Origin: a virus
IMG/VR virus record: IMGVR_UViG_3300045971_000528
Span: 1 to 64,000 of that record
Direction: 5' to 3' (one strand)
Length of the DNA: 64,000 bases
Part shown: in pieces, positions 29,059-37,306 of the stretch
How positions within the stretch are numbered: position 1 is the first letter of the stretch
Layout of the letters: every line of letters begins with the position of its first letter
Position numbers and translations under genes: made by a program
Notes under the pieces: model-generated
Told to the model about the DNA's origin: nothing
Seen by the model: only the letters and a program-made list of their open reading frames with translations
Database searches by the model: none

Positions 29059-29240
29059 CGACTGCCAAAGATTGCCGCGAGCGCGGCAAGGGCAAGGAAA
29101 AAAGCGACGATGGCCATGCGCACCAACCAAGCACCGCCAATCCAGACGCCAACGAACAGGGCCGCGTTCAGCCAGAACCCGATGAACGGGCTCAGGCATG
29201 TGAACACGATGGCGACAATGAGCATTGCAAGACTGATCAT
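29055..29240 (-). CDS. small membrane protein, two to three helices
   Basis: 61 aa, almost entirely hydrophobic (residues 2-20, 22-40, 42-58), ending FGSR. Overlaps the ligase gene by ATGA. Could be a holin-like or accessory membrane protein; no family match. Confidence 0.65.
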   Translation of the reverse strand: MISLAMLIVAIVFTCLSPFIGFWLNAALFVGVWIGGAWLVRMAIVAFFLALAALAAIFGSR

Positions 29241-30334
29241 GGCTTCTTCATCTCGTTGGGTTTGAATTGCGCTCCAGCCCGCCAGTGTTTCTGTGTCTGG
29301 ACATGCCCTTTGCGGACGTACTTGGCGACCGAAGTCTTGAACTCGGAGTACTTGAAGGAGCTAGCCAGTCGGACCACGTAGCCCTCACGCCGCTCCCATA
29401 GTTTGTCGCAGAATGCAGAGGCATATGCAAGTGCTTCCTCGTTGAAGGGGCCGCGATACAACACCTCCACCGGCGTGACACCAAGCAGTTCGAAGTACTC
29501 GAGGGTCTCGTCCCAAGAGAGGCAGACATTTCGCTCGTTCCACAGGCTGAAGCCGAGGAAGTACGACTCAAGGTCGTAGTACGTGATCGAGTGCTGCGCC
29601 CAGAGGTTCTCACCACAGATGCGCCAGCCTTCAGGCAGATTGAAGCAGACGTTGTTGATCAGGAACTGTTTGACCCACGCACGATCTTCACCACCACGAG
29701 AGTCGATCGACCGAGCGTGTACGTGACCATCGCTGTAGCCTGACGTGTTCTCGCCGTCCATCTTCACGCTGATGATGACCTCCTTGCCGGTGCCGTCATC
29801 GTGGTAGAACTGCGAGCAGTCCTTCAGCGCCTTGTCGTCGTCATGAATGCCGGGCGAGAAGGGCAAGTGAAAGGTCCGACCGTACTTGACGTAGGCGGTG
29901 TAGAGGTCGAGCTTGCCGCCCTTACCAAGGACCTTCTGAACCGACTCGTCGAAGAACAGTTCACCTTTGGTACGACGACCATCTTCGAGGATGTAGTCGC
30001 CCCACTTGGTGATGGGCTGCTCCGGATAGAATTGGTCGGGAACCACAATGTGAGTGATGCCGGCAACTTCACGTGCTTCTTCAACCGAGATCTCGGTAGT
30101 CTCGCACAGCATGTGGTGGTCCTCACAGACCGTAACACCGTTGTCGAGGTAGTAGCCTCCATTGGACCAAAGCCGTCGTTCGATCAAGTGATGGGCGTCA
30201 AGCTTTGGAGACTCGTCAGGGCTGATCTCGTAGAACCCCATGCCATGGCGGTTGGCGCAGAACACGCAACGGTACCCGTCACGTTTGAAGACGCCTTCAC
30301 GGAAATCATCGCGGCTGAGGAGTTTTGGTTCCAT
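29237..30334 (-). CDS. HNH nuclease-RNA ligase (Rnl2-like) fusion
   Basis: 365 aa. Residues 10-80 form an HNH/zinc module (Cys23, Cys26, His48-His49, CEDHH near 70-74). Residues about 110-350 are a nucleotidyltransferase ligase domain: motif I KMDGEN with Lys191 as the adenylation residue, GENLWAQHSI, motif IV EGYVVR and motif V VAKYVRK. Rnl2-type ligases seal nicks in RNA; the fusion with HNH on one chain is unusual. ATG lies 5 nt after TATAAT, so possibly leaderless. Confidence 0.85.
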   Translation of the reverse strand: MEPKLLSRDDFREGVFKRDGYRCVFCANRHGMGFYEISPDESPKLDAHHLIERRLWSNGGYYLDNGVTVCEDHHMLCETTEISVEEAREVAGITHIVVPDQFYPEQPITKWGDYILEDGRRTKGELFFDESVQKVLGKGGKLDLYTAYVKYGRTFHLPFSPGIHDDDKALKDCSQFYHDDGTGKEVIISVKMDGENTSGYSDGHVHARSIDSRGGEDRAWVKQFLINNVCFNLPEGWRICGENLWAQHSITYYDLESYFLGFSLWNERNVCLSWDETLEYFELLGVTPVEVLYRGPFNEEALAYASAFCDKLWERREGYVVRLASSFKYSEFKTSVAKYVRKGHVQTQKHWRAGAQFKPNEMKKP

Positions 30335-30335
30335 G

Positions 30336-30350
30336 GTGCATTATACACCA
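30336..30350 (-). promoter_or_regulatory. sigma70-like promoter for HNH-ligase
   Basis: TATAAT flanked by GGTG/GCACC half-palindrome, GCACC then ATG. A weak TTGCTC -35 lies 17 nt upstream. Confidence 0.5.
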
Positions 30351-30370
30351 ATGGCCAGATCAGAGCAACC

Positions 30371-30967
30371 TCAATAGCGCTGAATTTGTTCGATCTTCAG
30401 TTGAGACCGGGACAGGACGTCCTTGATGGCTTCGAACCGCTTCTTGCGTTCGGCATCTTCAGCTTGATCTGCTGCGCTCTTAGGGGGCAGAGTGATCTTC
30501 ACTGGGACCTGTACCGTCTGAGCAATTGGGGCACCCACTGGAGCAGAAGCAGCCAGGTGTGGCACCTCGCGAGTGTGAACTGGTTCGGGGCCCATGCACT
30601 TGAATCCGGCTGCAGTCAACCGCTCGCATTCAGCTTCAGACACGGCGGGGGCTGGTGCTGCCACAGCAAGGCGGATTGGTGCAGGCTGCTGCACTGGAAC
30701 CATGACCGTAGTGGTCTGGGGCGGCTGCAGACGGGCTTCGCCTTGCACCATGAGAGTGAGCAGGGTTTGCTGGACACCAGCAAGCTTGCTAACTTCGATC
30801 GTGAGGTCTTGGACCTGCTTCGCAGACTTCGCAGAGACTTCATCGAGCTCGCCAGTTTTGGCGTATCGCTCATCGATCTTGAAGATCAACGGGACTGTTG
30901 TGACGAGAGACGCAATGACGGCAGCGACGGTGGCAGGAACACCGATCTTCTTCAACAACTCCAGCAT
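30371..30967 (-). CDS. membrane-anchored coiled-coil protein, Pro-rich
   Basis: 198 aa. N-terminal helix LKKIGVPATVAAVIASLVTT, coiled coil at about 35-75, Pro/Val linker, and a charged helix at the end. The first 25 residues resemble those of the next two genes, so the three are tandem relatives. Possibly spanin-like or a virion-associated envelope protein; unproven. Confidence 0.68.
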   Translation of the reverse strand: MLELLKKIGVPATVAAVIASLVTTVPLIFKIDERYAKTGELDEVSAKSAKQVQDLTIEVSKLAGVQQTLLTLMVQGEARLQPPQTTTVMVPVQQPAPIRLAVAAPAPAVSEAECERLTAAGFKCMGPEPVHTREVPHLAASAPVGAPIAQTVQVPVKITLPPKSAADQAEDAERKKRFEAIKDVLSRSQLKIEQIQRY

Positions 30968-31131
30968 TACTTCTTCTCCAGCGAAGCGACTTTGGCTTCG
31001 AGCACTTCGATGCGTGCATTCTGCTCGCGTGTGTACTTGTACTGGTAGTAGACTGGCACGAACGTGATAGCAAGCACCACTAAGGTGGCGATGCCGGCAG
31101 GGAAGCCATGCTTCCTAAGAATTTCCATCAT
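30967..31131 (-). CDS. small membrane-anchored protein (54 aa)
   Basis: 54 aa. MMEILRKHGFPAGIATLVVL gives one membrane helix, followed by YYQYKYTREQ and a heptad coil ending KK. Overlaps both neighbours by 1-4 nt. Related to the flanking anchors. Confidence 0.65.
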   Translation of the reverse strand: MMEILRKHGFPAGIATLVVLAITFVPVYYQYKYTREQNARIEVLEAKVASLEKK

Positions 31132-31433
31132 GGCATTTCTCCGGGTTTCACATCAGTGCGTAGTTTCTGTTGATCAAGCTCTTTGCGGGCGAGCGTGATC
31201 CGCTGTCTGTCTTCTGGCGTTATGTGAGGTAGGGTCTCAAGCGCAGACAGAACGAGCAGTTGTCGATTTGCAAGCTCATTGATTTCTGCAGCAAGACGAG
31301 CGTCCGTGTCTCGCATTTTGCCATGAACCGCTGTCAGTGAAGCTACCTGCCCAGCAAGCGGCACAAAAACCACTGCACAGATGACTGCAAGAATTATCAG
31401 GGCAGAGCGGTTTTCTTTGAGATATTTGAGCAT
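31128..31433 (-). CDS. membrane-anchored coiled-coil protein (101 aa)
   Basis: 101 aa from ATG 31433 (GGAGAC before it). One N-terminal helix (SALIILAVICAVVFVPL), then a coiled coil and a Pro-containing tail. First gene of the operon behind a TAAATA promoter. Confidence 0.7.
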   Translation of the reverse strand: MLKYLKENRSALIILAVICAVVFVPLAGQVASLTAVHGKMRDTDARLAAEINELANRQLLVLSALETLPHITPEDRQRITLARKELDQQKLRTDVKPGEMP

Positions 31434-31453
31434 AGCAGGTCTCCTACTTGGCC

Positions 31454-31460
31454 TATTTAT
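31454..31460 (-). promoter_or_regulatory. late promoter (ATAAATA)
   Basis: GCATAAATAG 20 nt before the 31433 start. Confidence 0.65.
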
Positions 31461-31493
31461 GCTCAAACTGCCCAGAAGCTTATAGCTCTCAGG

Positions 31494-31520
31494 AGAGCTC
31501 TTGTATGTCACAAGAGCTCT
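31494..31520 (-). terminator. long hairpin after the zinc-ribbon gene
   Basis: Perfect 11-bp stem AGAGCTCTTGT/ACAAGAGCTCT with a 5-nt loop, flanked by further AGCTCTC palindromes. No long T-run, but the position just after the 31532 stop fits a terminator. Confidence 0.7.
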
Positions 31521-31531
31521 CTGGTGAGCTA

Positions 31532-32494
31532 TTAGAGAACTACCAGCGATGTGCCGCACTCAGCACAGAACTTCGTGCCGAACTTGTTCTCGGTGCCGCA
31601 GGTTGGGCAGGTGACCTTGGTCTTCACGGTGACAGGTGCTTCCACAACCGTCTCGCCGATTTTGCCCATGATCTTCAGCACCATCACGTGCTTCTGGCCA
31701 TCAGTTGGGAACCATTGACCAACATTGAACTTCTGCTCGGAGATGGAACCTGGAACAGTGATGCCGGCAACAGCCTCAACCTTCGACTGGCCACCAGCGG
31801 CCTGTGGGAAGTAGAAGTCTTCCTGTACCGAGGTCGGGTCATACGAAGCATTCACTTGGTTCACGAATGCCTGTGTTGGGCCTGCGCTGGCTGCAGCGTT
31901 GAGGGTCATGCCTTCGCCTGAGGTAGCAGTGAATGATGTCGCGGGCGCTGCACTGGCATTCTGTGCGAAGGTCGTAGAGGACTGCACAGCATTCTGCAGG
32001 TTGCCCATGGAAGCGCCACGTAGGACGCCAGTGGAGCACCACACTTCAGGCCAACGCGGGTACGTGCGGTGCCAGTAGTCTTCAACGTAGGTGCGCTTGA
32101 CGATCTCTTCCCTGATCGTGTTCACGATCTTGGCAGGCTCACGTTCAAATTCGAACTCGACACGGATCAAACCGTCTTCGGCTTGGATACCACGTGGGCC
32201 ATCCTCAATCTTCTGGGTCCGTTCGATGAACTTGAACTTGTGTCCCTTGTCCATCTGACCGGCAATCAGGAAACGCTCGAGGTCTACAGTGCCATTGGCG
32301 GGGACGATCAGGCTGGTGCCCTTGGTCGCATCGACGCCATCTACGGAGACCCGTACGAGTGCGCGAACTGAGTTGAGGTTCTTGAAGTGGAGGGTGTATT
32401 CAGCGCCGAACGGCATGAACACGGTGTCGCCAGACTCGCGTAGAACGCGGCCATTATGCTTGACGGCGACGACAAGCTTTTCTTGATACATCAC
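31532..32494 (-). CDS. conserved phage protein with C-terminal zinc ribbon
   Basis: 320 aa. Residues 1-140 form a beta-rich domain (PFGAEYTLHFKN, RALVRVSVDG) that I associate with conserved proteins of large phages. A Ser/Ala/Thr linker follows, and residues 290-315 are a zinc ribbon with CPTCG and CAECG. Probably a virion or assembly protein. TAAATA lies 80 nt upstream. Confidence 0.72.
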   Translation of the reverse strand: MMYQEKLVVAVKHNGRVLRESGDTVFMPFGAEYTLHFKNLNSVRALVRVSVDGVDATKGTSLIVPANGTVDLERFLIAGQMDKGHKFKFIERTQKIEDGPRGIQAEDGLIRVEFEFEREPAKIVNTIREEIVKRTYVEDYWHRTYPRWPEVWCSTGVLRGASMGNLQNAVQSSTTFAQNASAAPATSFTATSGEGMTLNAAASAGPTQAFVNQVNASYDPTSVQEDFYFPQAAGGQSKVEAVAGITVPGSISEQKFNVGQWFPTDGQKHVMVLKIMGKIGETVVEAPVTVKTKVTCPTCGTENKFGTKFCAECGTSLVVL

Positions 32495-32573
32495 GTATCT
32501 TCCTTTCCCAACAACTTGAAACCGTCCACAGACTAAGGACGCGAAGAGTTAAAGTCTGTCGTGCTGGTAGAGC

Positions 32574-32579
32574 TATTTA
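32574..32579 (-). promoter_or_regulatory. late promoter (TAAATA)
   Basis: TTAAATAG 80 nt upstream of the 32494 start. Confidence 0.5.
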
Positions 32580-32602
32580 ATCACAAACCCCGAATTGCAC
32601 CG

Positions 32603-33055
32603 TCAGTCATTCAGGTTGCTGATGGCCCATAGGACGCGGATTTCCTTACCACTATCATTGACATCGGACAAGCGAAACAGCTTCTCTTCGATTTCGTCAA
32701 TGTCACATGATGGCCATGACAGGTTTGCACCAGTGTTCCGTGACACGTAGATGTGGCGGCCTTCGCCAGCATACTTCTGGAGTTCATGGACCAGATCCTT
32801 CAGGAAGAACTTAGCACGCTTCGCCAGCGGAATGCGCATCGAGTCTTCTTCCTTCTTCCAACCGCCCTTGGGTAGGAAGGTGCCACCGAACCAGGACATC
32901 TCGCGGCGAACACGCGGCAAGCCATCATGGGCGCCGTTGCCGCTCCCATCAATGGTGATCTCGTACTTGGCGGCTTGGCCACGATACCACCTGACATGAT
33001 CAAGTGCAAACGATTCACGTCCAGCCTGCCCAACAGATACTTCACTCAGCTTCAT
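32603..33055 (-). CDS. array protein, W(F/Y)GG family
   Basis: 150 aa from ATG 33055, leader MKLSEVSVG. Central SWFGGTFLPKGGWKKEED followed by a helix and a GRHIYVSRN strand. This order (WFGG, PKGG, FLK helix, DGR-V strand) recurs in four other array proteins. Function unknown. Confidence 0.7.
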   Translation of the reverse strand: MKLSEVSVGQAGRESFALDHVRWYRGQAAKYEITIDGSGNGAHDGLPRVRREMSWFGGTFLPKGGWKKEEDSMRIPLAKRAKFFLKDLVHELQKYAGEGRHIYVSRNTGANLSWPSCDIDEIEEKLFRLSDVNDSGKEIRVLWAISNLND

Positions 33056-33521
33056 TGGAGATCCACCAGCAGATACGAGGATAGTCGAAGCGATGATTGA
33101 CAAAAGGATCCTTGACCTTTGCCATCACGCGCATTTCGGTAAGAGTGTCTTCGCCTGGACGAACAGCGCGCATCGTGTTGGTGCTCCAGGTCGGCTGGTC
33201 ATTGATGTAGACCTTGTAACCATCGGCGATCTTTGCATCAATGACCTTGGCAACTTCCTTCAGCCAGAGCATGACACGCTTCTCGAAGGTAAGACAGATG
33301 CCTTCACGTCGCTTCTCTTCGTCTGCAACACCATTGTGGAATACCAAGGTGCCGCCAAACCAGCAGCCCTCGTGTTCACGGTGCGGGGTGCGACGACCGC
33401 TAAATGAACCATTCATGACACCCATGTCTAGAGTGCGGGCAAGCTTCTTGTACCAAGCTGCATGCTCGGAGCGGAACTCTCGAGCTTCAAATGGGATGTA
33501 GGAGACCTCGTCGAGTTTCAT
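33042..33521 (-). CDS. array protein, W(F/Y)GG family
   Basis: 159 aa, leader MKLDEVSYI. Contains CWFGGTLVFHNG, a long helix LKEVAKVIDAKIADG and YKVYIND. Paralogue of the 32.6 kb gene. Ends WWISNEAE. Confidence 0.7.
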   Translation of the reverse strand: MKLDEVSYIPFEAREFRSEHAAWYKKLARTLDMGVMNGSFSGRRTPHREHEGCWFGGTLVFHNGVADEEKRREGICLTFEKRVMLWLKEVAKVIDAKIADGYKVYINDQPTWSTNTMRAVRPGEDTLTEMRVMAKVKDPFVNHRFDYPRICWWISNEAE

Positions 33522-33991
33522 TTCGGTTCCGAGATGGACCAGAGGACCTTGAGCTGCATTGGAATGACGAAGCGACCATCGCCGCGCGAGACGTCCTGGT
33601 ACACACAGTCACCGACAATGTCCTCCGCCTGGCGTGGAGTGTCATCATCCTTGATGTAGTGGGGGCTGGGATTCCAGCCACGTGGGTGACTGACAATCTT
33701 GACGTAGCGATCTGGGAACTGCTTCGCTTTCTTCAACAGGAAGGACGCAAGTTGCTTCTTGAAGCCAGTGAAGCGGCGTTCAGGAGACAAGCCGATGTCA
33801 TCAACACCAGTTCTGTCAACGTCTTTGATCTCGCCGCCAATCATCCATTGGTCAGGTGAGTGAAACTCCAGCTTGCGTGTCATCAGTTTGAAGCCAAACT
33901 TCTTGACGAAGTCAGCGAACTCCTGCTGCTCGGCCTGGGCCCAGTCTGGTGCCTGCTTTGGCTTGGCTTCGAATAGTTCGATCGTCTTCAT
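33518..33991 (-). CDS. array protein, putative capsid-targeted
   Basis: 157 aa from ATG 33991, overlapping the upstream TGA. Leader MKTIELFEAK (LFE site). A diverged copy of the W(F/Y)GG layout (QWMIGGE, then helix and RYVKIVSH). C-terminus VLWSISEPK resembles the other W-I-S endings. Confidence 0.7.
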   Translation of the reverse strand: MKTIELFEAKPKQAPDWAQAEQQEFADFVKKFGFKLMTRKLEFHSPDQWMIGGEIKDVDRTGVDDIGLSPERRFTGFKKQLASFLLKKAKQFPDRYVKIVSHPRGWNPSPHYIKDDDTPRQAEDIVGDCVYQDVSRGDGRFVIPMQLKVLWSISEPK

Positions 33992-34302
33992 GTGTGGAAT
34001 TCTGAATTGCTGAGGGTGAACCACTCGGCTCCTGAATGCGACTTCTTCTGGCGTAGCTGAAGCTTCTCGAGGTTCTTGTCGTTGATCACGATCCAACGGT
34101 TGTCCTCCAGCTTGACGGAGGTTGCACCATTACCGCCTGGATTTTGAGGAGGATCCCATTCAATAAACTTGACAATGCCGCCATCGCCCTTGTAGTAGAA
34201 GCGAACTTCCGTGCCCTTCTTGAGAAGGTTGCGCATCACCGTCAAGACGAAGGGAGCTTCGTCTGGCAGGCGATCATCTTCGAAGAGTTCAAGGACCTTC
34301 AT
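33988..34302 (-). CDS. array protein, PL-LLKKG domain
   Basis: 104 aa, leader MKVLELFEDD. The domain APFVLTVMRNLLKKGTEVRF is shared with the next gene and with the 54-61 kb array. 70% of the first 50 residues match the 34.3 kb copy, so duplication is recent. Confidence 0.75.
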   Translation of the reverse strand: MKVLELFEDDRLPDEAPFVLTVMRNLLKKGTEVRFYYKGDGGIVKFIEWDPPQNPGGNGATSVKLEDNRWIVINDKNLEKLQLRQKKSHSGAEWFTLSNSEFHT

Positions 34303-34631
34303 TTGTGGTCATCATCCGAGGGTGAACGTAGGGTGAACATGTCCTTTTGGCTAAAGGAGGACCGCTTGTTCTGAAAGAGCTTCAACTTGTCCAGGTTCAC
34401 GTCGTTGATTGTCATAGAGCCAAGACCGTAAGACAGCTCGAAGACGCTATAGCCCATTATGGTGCCTACGGTTGACGGCACCCATTCAAGCCCCTCGATC
34501 TGGCCACCTTCGCCCTTGTAGTAGACGCGAACCTCCGTGCCCTTCTTGAGCAGGTTCTTGATGATGGTCAGCACGAAGGGTGCCTCGTCAGGGAGGCGGC
34601 CTTCATCTTCGAACAGTTCAGAGACACGCAT
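34299..34631 (-). CDS. array protein, PL-LLKKG domain
   Basis: 110 aa, leader MRVSELFEDE. Contains APFVLTIIKNLLKKGTEVRV and YYKGEGG, near-identical to the neighbouring copy; later parts diverge. Confidence 0.75.
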   Translation of the reverse strand: MRVSELFEDEGRLPDEAPFVLTIIKNLLKKGTEVRVYYKGEGGQIEGLEWVPSTVGTIMGYSVFELSYGLGSMTINDVNLDKLKLFQNKRSSFSQKDMFTLRSPSDDDHK

Positions 34632-35068
34632 CAGTCATACTCCACGTAGAGGATGGTGCCGCGTTTGAATTGCTTTTCCATCTCGGGGCTGCTGATTGCC
34701 CACATCATGGCTGCGAGTATCTGTTGCTCAACAGTTTCTGGGTCTAGCACTTGGACAGCAGGACTTGCTTTCGCGTTGAAGACCTTGACACGATCTGCCT
34801 TCTCCATCAGGCGGCGTGCTACGGGAACAGCGACTTTCTTGGCATAGAGCTTGACGCGCAGCGGTCGATCCAGCAGTTCGTCATCATCCTCAATGACAAC
34901 CCCGAACTGAATCTGCATCTGCTCGTTCCACCTGTCGCTGTTAGAGTGTCTGGCGCGACTAACTTTCGTCCAGATCTTGAGGTCAAAGTCAATGCCACCC
35001 GCCACCAAGTAGTCTGCTTGGTTAGTACAGAGATCACGAAGATCGGAATGAGGAGTGACGTCGTTCAT
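34631..35068 (-). CDS. array-region protein (145 aa)
   Basis: 145 aa; no LxE leader. Beta-rich core followed by helix and a WAISSPEM segment similar to the endings of W(F/Y)GG proteins. Overlaps both neighbours. Confidence 0.65.
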   Translation of the reverse strand: MNDVTPHSDLRDLCTNQADYLVAGGIDFDLKIWTKVSRARHSNSDRWNEQMQIQFGVVIEDDDELLDRPLRVKLYAKKVAVPVARRLMEKADRVKVFNAKASPAVQVLDPETVEQQILAAMMWAISSPEMEKQFKRGTILYVEYD

Positions 35069-35922
35069 GCTAGGCGCCGATAGTACTTCTCGATGAGGTC
35101 ACCGAGCTGGGTGTTAGGGACCTGGAGCGCAGTCTTTGGAAGCACGGTGCCCTTTACCTTGGCAACGCCGCGTGACGCCCAGCGCGGGCCGTCGCTTGTC
35201 TGTTTCATCTGTGGTTTGTTGCAGATGTCGATGTATTCGTCGAGATCCTTGCCGTAGCCGCCGTATCCTGGCTTTGCAGTAGCATCACCACCTGCTACGT
35301 GCCACATGTAGAACAGTTCACCGGTCAGTCTACTGTTGGCAACAGGATCTTCTTCAATCCGAGCCATCATCTTCTTCAAGGACTTGTGAACTGCGGGTGT
35401 TACGTTGGCGTAGATGGTTCCCCACAGTCCGCGTACCTTGTCAGAGGAGGCCATCAGATCGACGCGAAACGGGAGCCCAATGTCCGCACGCTCTTCACCA
35501 AAGGAGACGTACCACCGGCACCATGCACGATAGACATTGTCCCCGAAGTCCTTCATCTCCACTGACCTGAGAGCATCCATGACCTCGTCTTCGGTCATCG
35601 AGACCTTGACCTTGGGTCCATTAGAGGAGCTGTTCGGGTAGACAGAGACCTTGCGGCCATCTTCTGTGTAGGACATCAATAGCTTGCCAAGCGCCTTGAG
35701 GAAGACCCGGCATCTGGCATCGAACGTCATCAGGTGCTTCCTGTCAGCGGTGTTGCCACCCTTTGGTGACAGACTTCCGCCGTACCAGCAACCGTCTTTC
35801 ATGAAGCCAACCATCTCGGACCACGTAACATCGTACTTGGCTGCTAGCTCACGCATGTCCTTGTTGAGACCCTTGCCGATCTCGAACGTGTTCGTCTCCA
35901 TGATGAGCTCTGTCACTCGCAT
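35065..35922 (-). CDS. array protein, W(F/Y)GG family (285 aa)
   Basis: 285 aa, leader MRVTELIME (IME site). GLNKDMRELAAKYDVTW then CWYGGSLSPKGG, RCRVFLKALGKLL and DGRKVSV. The first 110 residues align with the 35.9 kb protein. A second domain of about 150 aa follows. Confidence 0.72.
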   Translation of the reverse strand: MRVTELIMETNTFEIGKGLNKDMRELAAKYDVTWSEMVGFMKDGCWYGGSLSPKGGNTADRKHLMTFDARCRVFLKALGKLLMSYTEDGRKVSVYPNSSSNGPKVKVSMTEDEVMDALRSVEMKDFGDNVYRAWCRWYVSFGEERADIGLPFRVDLMASSDKVRGLWGTIYANVTPAVHKSLKKMMARIEEDPVANSRLTGELFYMWHVAGGDATAKPGYGGYGKDLDEYIDICNKPQMKQTSDGPRWASRGVAKVKGTVLPKTALQVPNTQLGDLIEKYYRRLA

Positions 35923-36827
35923 CAGATGTGCTGCCGTAGGAACTGATCGAAGGCTTCCATGTCAATGCGCTGGCTGCTCATTGGCAGAACCTTACGAGAG
36001 ATCTCCATGTAGGCCATTGCGACTGGCTGTGGGCACTCTTGACCAGTGACCTTGCCGAGGTAGGCTCCGAGGGCGTTGCGCATCTTGCGGAACTTCTCAG
36101 TCTCGCCTGTGATTGGCTTGACGCTGACGCGGCCGTTCCAGTACTGTTCGCCTGAGTGAGCTCGCTTGAAATTCCGGAAGTCTAGATCAATGCGCTTGGC
36201 TTTCTCGATGGTCATGGTGCCACCACAGTCGATCGCCATGGATTCTTTGGGGTTGTACTCCATCGAATGACCCCTTGCGCGCCGTTCGATTTCTTCAGGA
36301 TCCTTTGGATCTGTTGGCCCGTAGAAACGGCCAGTGAATCGAACAGCGATCGTGCCGGCCATCGAGGCAGGTTGGCTGACATACCATGCAAGGCATGGCA
36401 TCACTGGAGCCGTGACGTTGCCAGGTGGAAAATTGTCGACAGCAGCGGCTATTAGCTTTGCGAGTGCCTCACCCGCCTTGACTTCTTCCTTGTGCTTGGA
36501 TCGTTCAGCACCGGCAGCGACCATCACAGTACGACCATCAGCGATGTAGCCTTCGAGTTTCTTGGCCAGCATCTGCAAAAAGCCCTTGCGGCGGATGTCT
36601 AGCCGAATGCGACCCTTGTCTGGATCCTCATTGCGGCTGCCGCCCTTTGGACCTAGGCCGCCACCATACCAGCCGCCTTCAGCGCCAACCTGCGGCCAGC
36701 CCATGCCTGCGACCAAGGTGAGGTCGAGCTCGGCAGCAAGATCCTTGAACTCCTTGTTCATGCCCTTGATGGCGGCAAACGGATCTGTGGGTTCGGAAGT
36801 GTCTTCGTGAAGTTCTGAAATCAGCAT
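35922..36827 (-). CDS. array protein, W(F/Y)GG family (301 aa)
   Basis: 301 aa, leader MLISELHED (LHE site). GMNKEFKDLAAELDLT, GWYGGGLGPKGGS, GFLQMLAKKLEGYIADGRTV. First gene after a TAAATA box 22 nt upstream, so the operon is late. Confidence 0.74.
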   Translation of the reverse strand: MLISELHEDTSEPTDPFAAIKGMNKEFKDLAAELDLTLVAGMGWPQVGAEGGWYGGGLGPKGGSRNEDPDKGRIRLDIRRKGFLQMLAKKLEGYIADGRTVMVAAGAERSKHKEEVKAGEALAKLIAAAVDNFPPGNVTAPVMPCLAWYVSQPASMAGTIAVRFTGRFYGPTDPKDPEEIERRARGHSMEYNPKESMAIDCGGTMTIEKAKRIDLDFRNFKRAHSGEQYWNGRVSVKPITGETEKFRKMRNALGAYLGKVTGQECPQPVAMAYMEISRKVLPMSSQRIDMEAFDQFLRQHI

Positions 36828-36848
36828 GTAAGCTCCAATGGCTGGAGC

Positions 36849-36854
36849 TATTTA
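36849..36854 (-). promoter_or_regulatory. late promoter (TAAATA)
   Basis: CGTAAATAG 22 nt before the 36827 start. Confidence 0.65.
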
Positions 36855-36865
36855 CGCCGGTGGGA

Positions 36866-37306
36866 TCAGAACAGTGGATGAACCAATCGCACTCGAAAGC
36901 GGGCTTCAGCCACGTACGTCGCTCCGCTCTTCGTGATGAAGCTCTTGTTGGTTGTCTGGGCCTCCAGATTCGCAACGGTGAGCGCGCTCTGTTCGGCGGT
37001 AAGCGTATTAGCCCCATCTGCCCGAAGGACACCCCATGTCCCTGGCATGACCTGGGGTAGGCCGTCAGCCAGCAGCTTGTAGATGACTTTGATGCGGATC
37101 CGGAACGGCATATCCTGAGCAAACTCATCGACGACGGAATCCACCTTGAACCCGACGGTCCAGCCGTCGAACATGGTCGAGGTCTTCAAGACCTCAACCT
37201 GCATGTTGAAGCCGAGTTCCATCTCGCGGTTGTACTTCTCGAGAGCAGCCACAAGCTGCCGCTGGAAGTCGTCAGCGGACGGTTTCGCGGTGACAGCGTA
37301 GGCCAT
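36866..37306 (-). CDS. hypothetical protein (146 aa)
   Basis: 146 aa, soluble. The N-terminal helix is followed by beta strands (FRIRIKVIYKLL). Starts at the last base of the upstream gene's stop. Not recognised. Confidence 0.65.
   Translation of the reverse strand: MAYAVTAKPSADDFQRQLVAALEKYNREMELGFNMQVEVLKTSTMFDGWTVGFKVDSVVDEFAQDMPFRIRIKVIYKLLADGLPQVMPGTWGVLRADGANTLTAEQSALTVANLEAQTTNKSFITKSGATYVAEARFRVRLVHPLF

Noticed and set aside
29801-31048. Long plus-strand open frame of 415 codons
   Set aside because: Lies opposite well-supported minus-strand genes (ligase and membrane proteins), has no ribosome site or recognisable protein; it reflects codon bias of the other strand.
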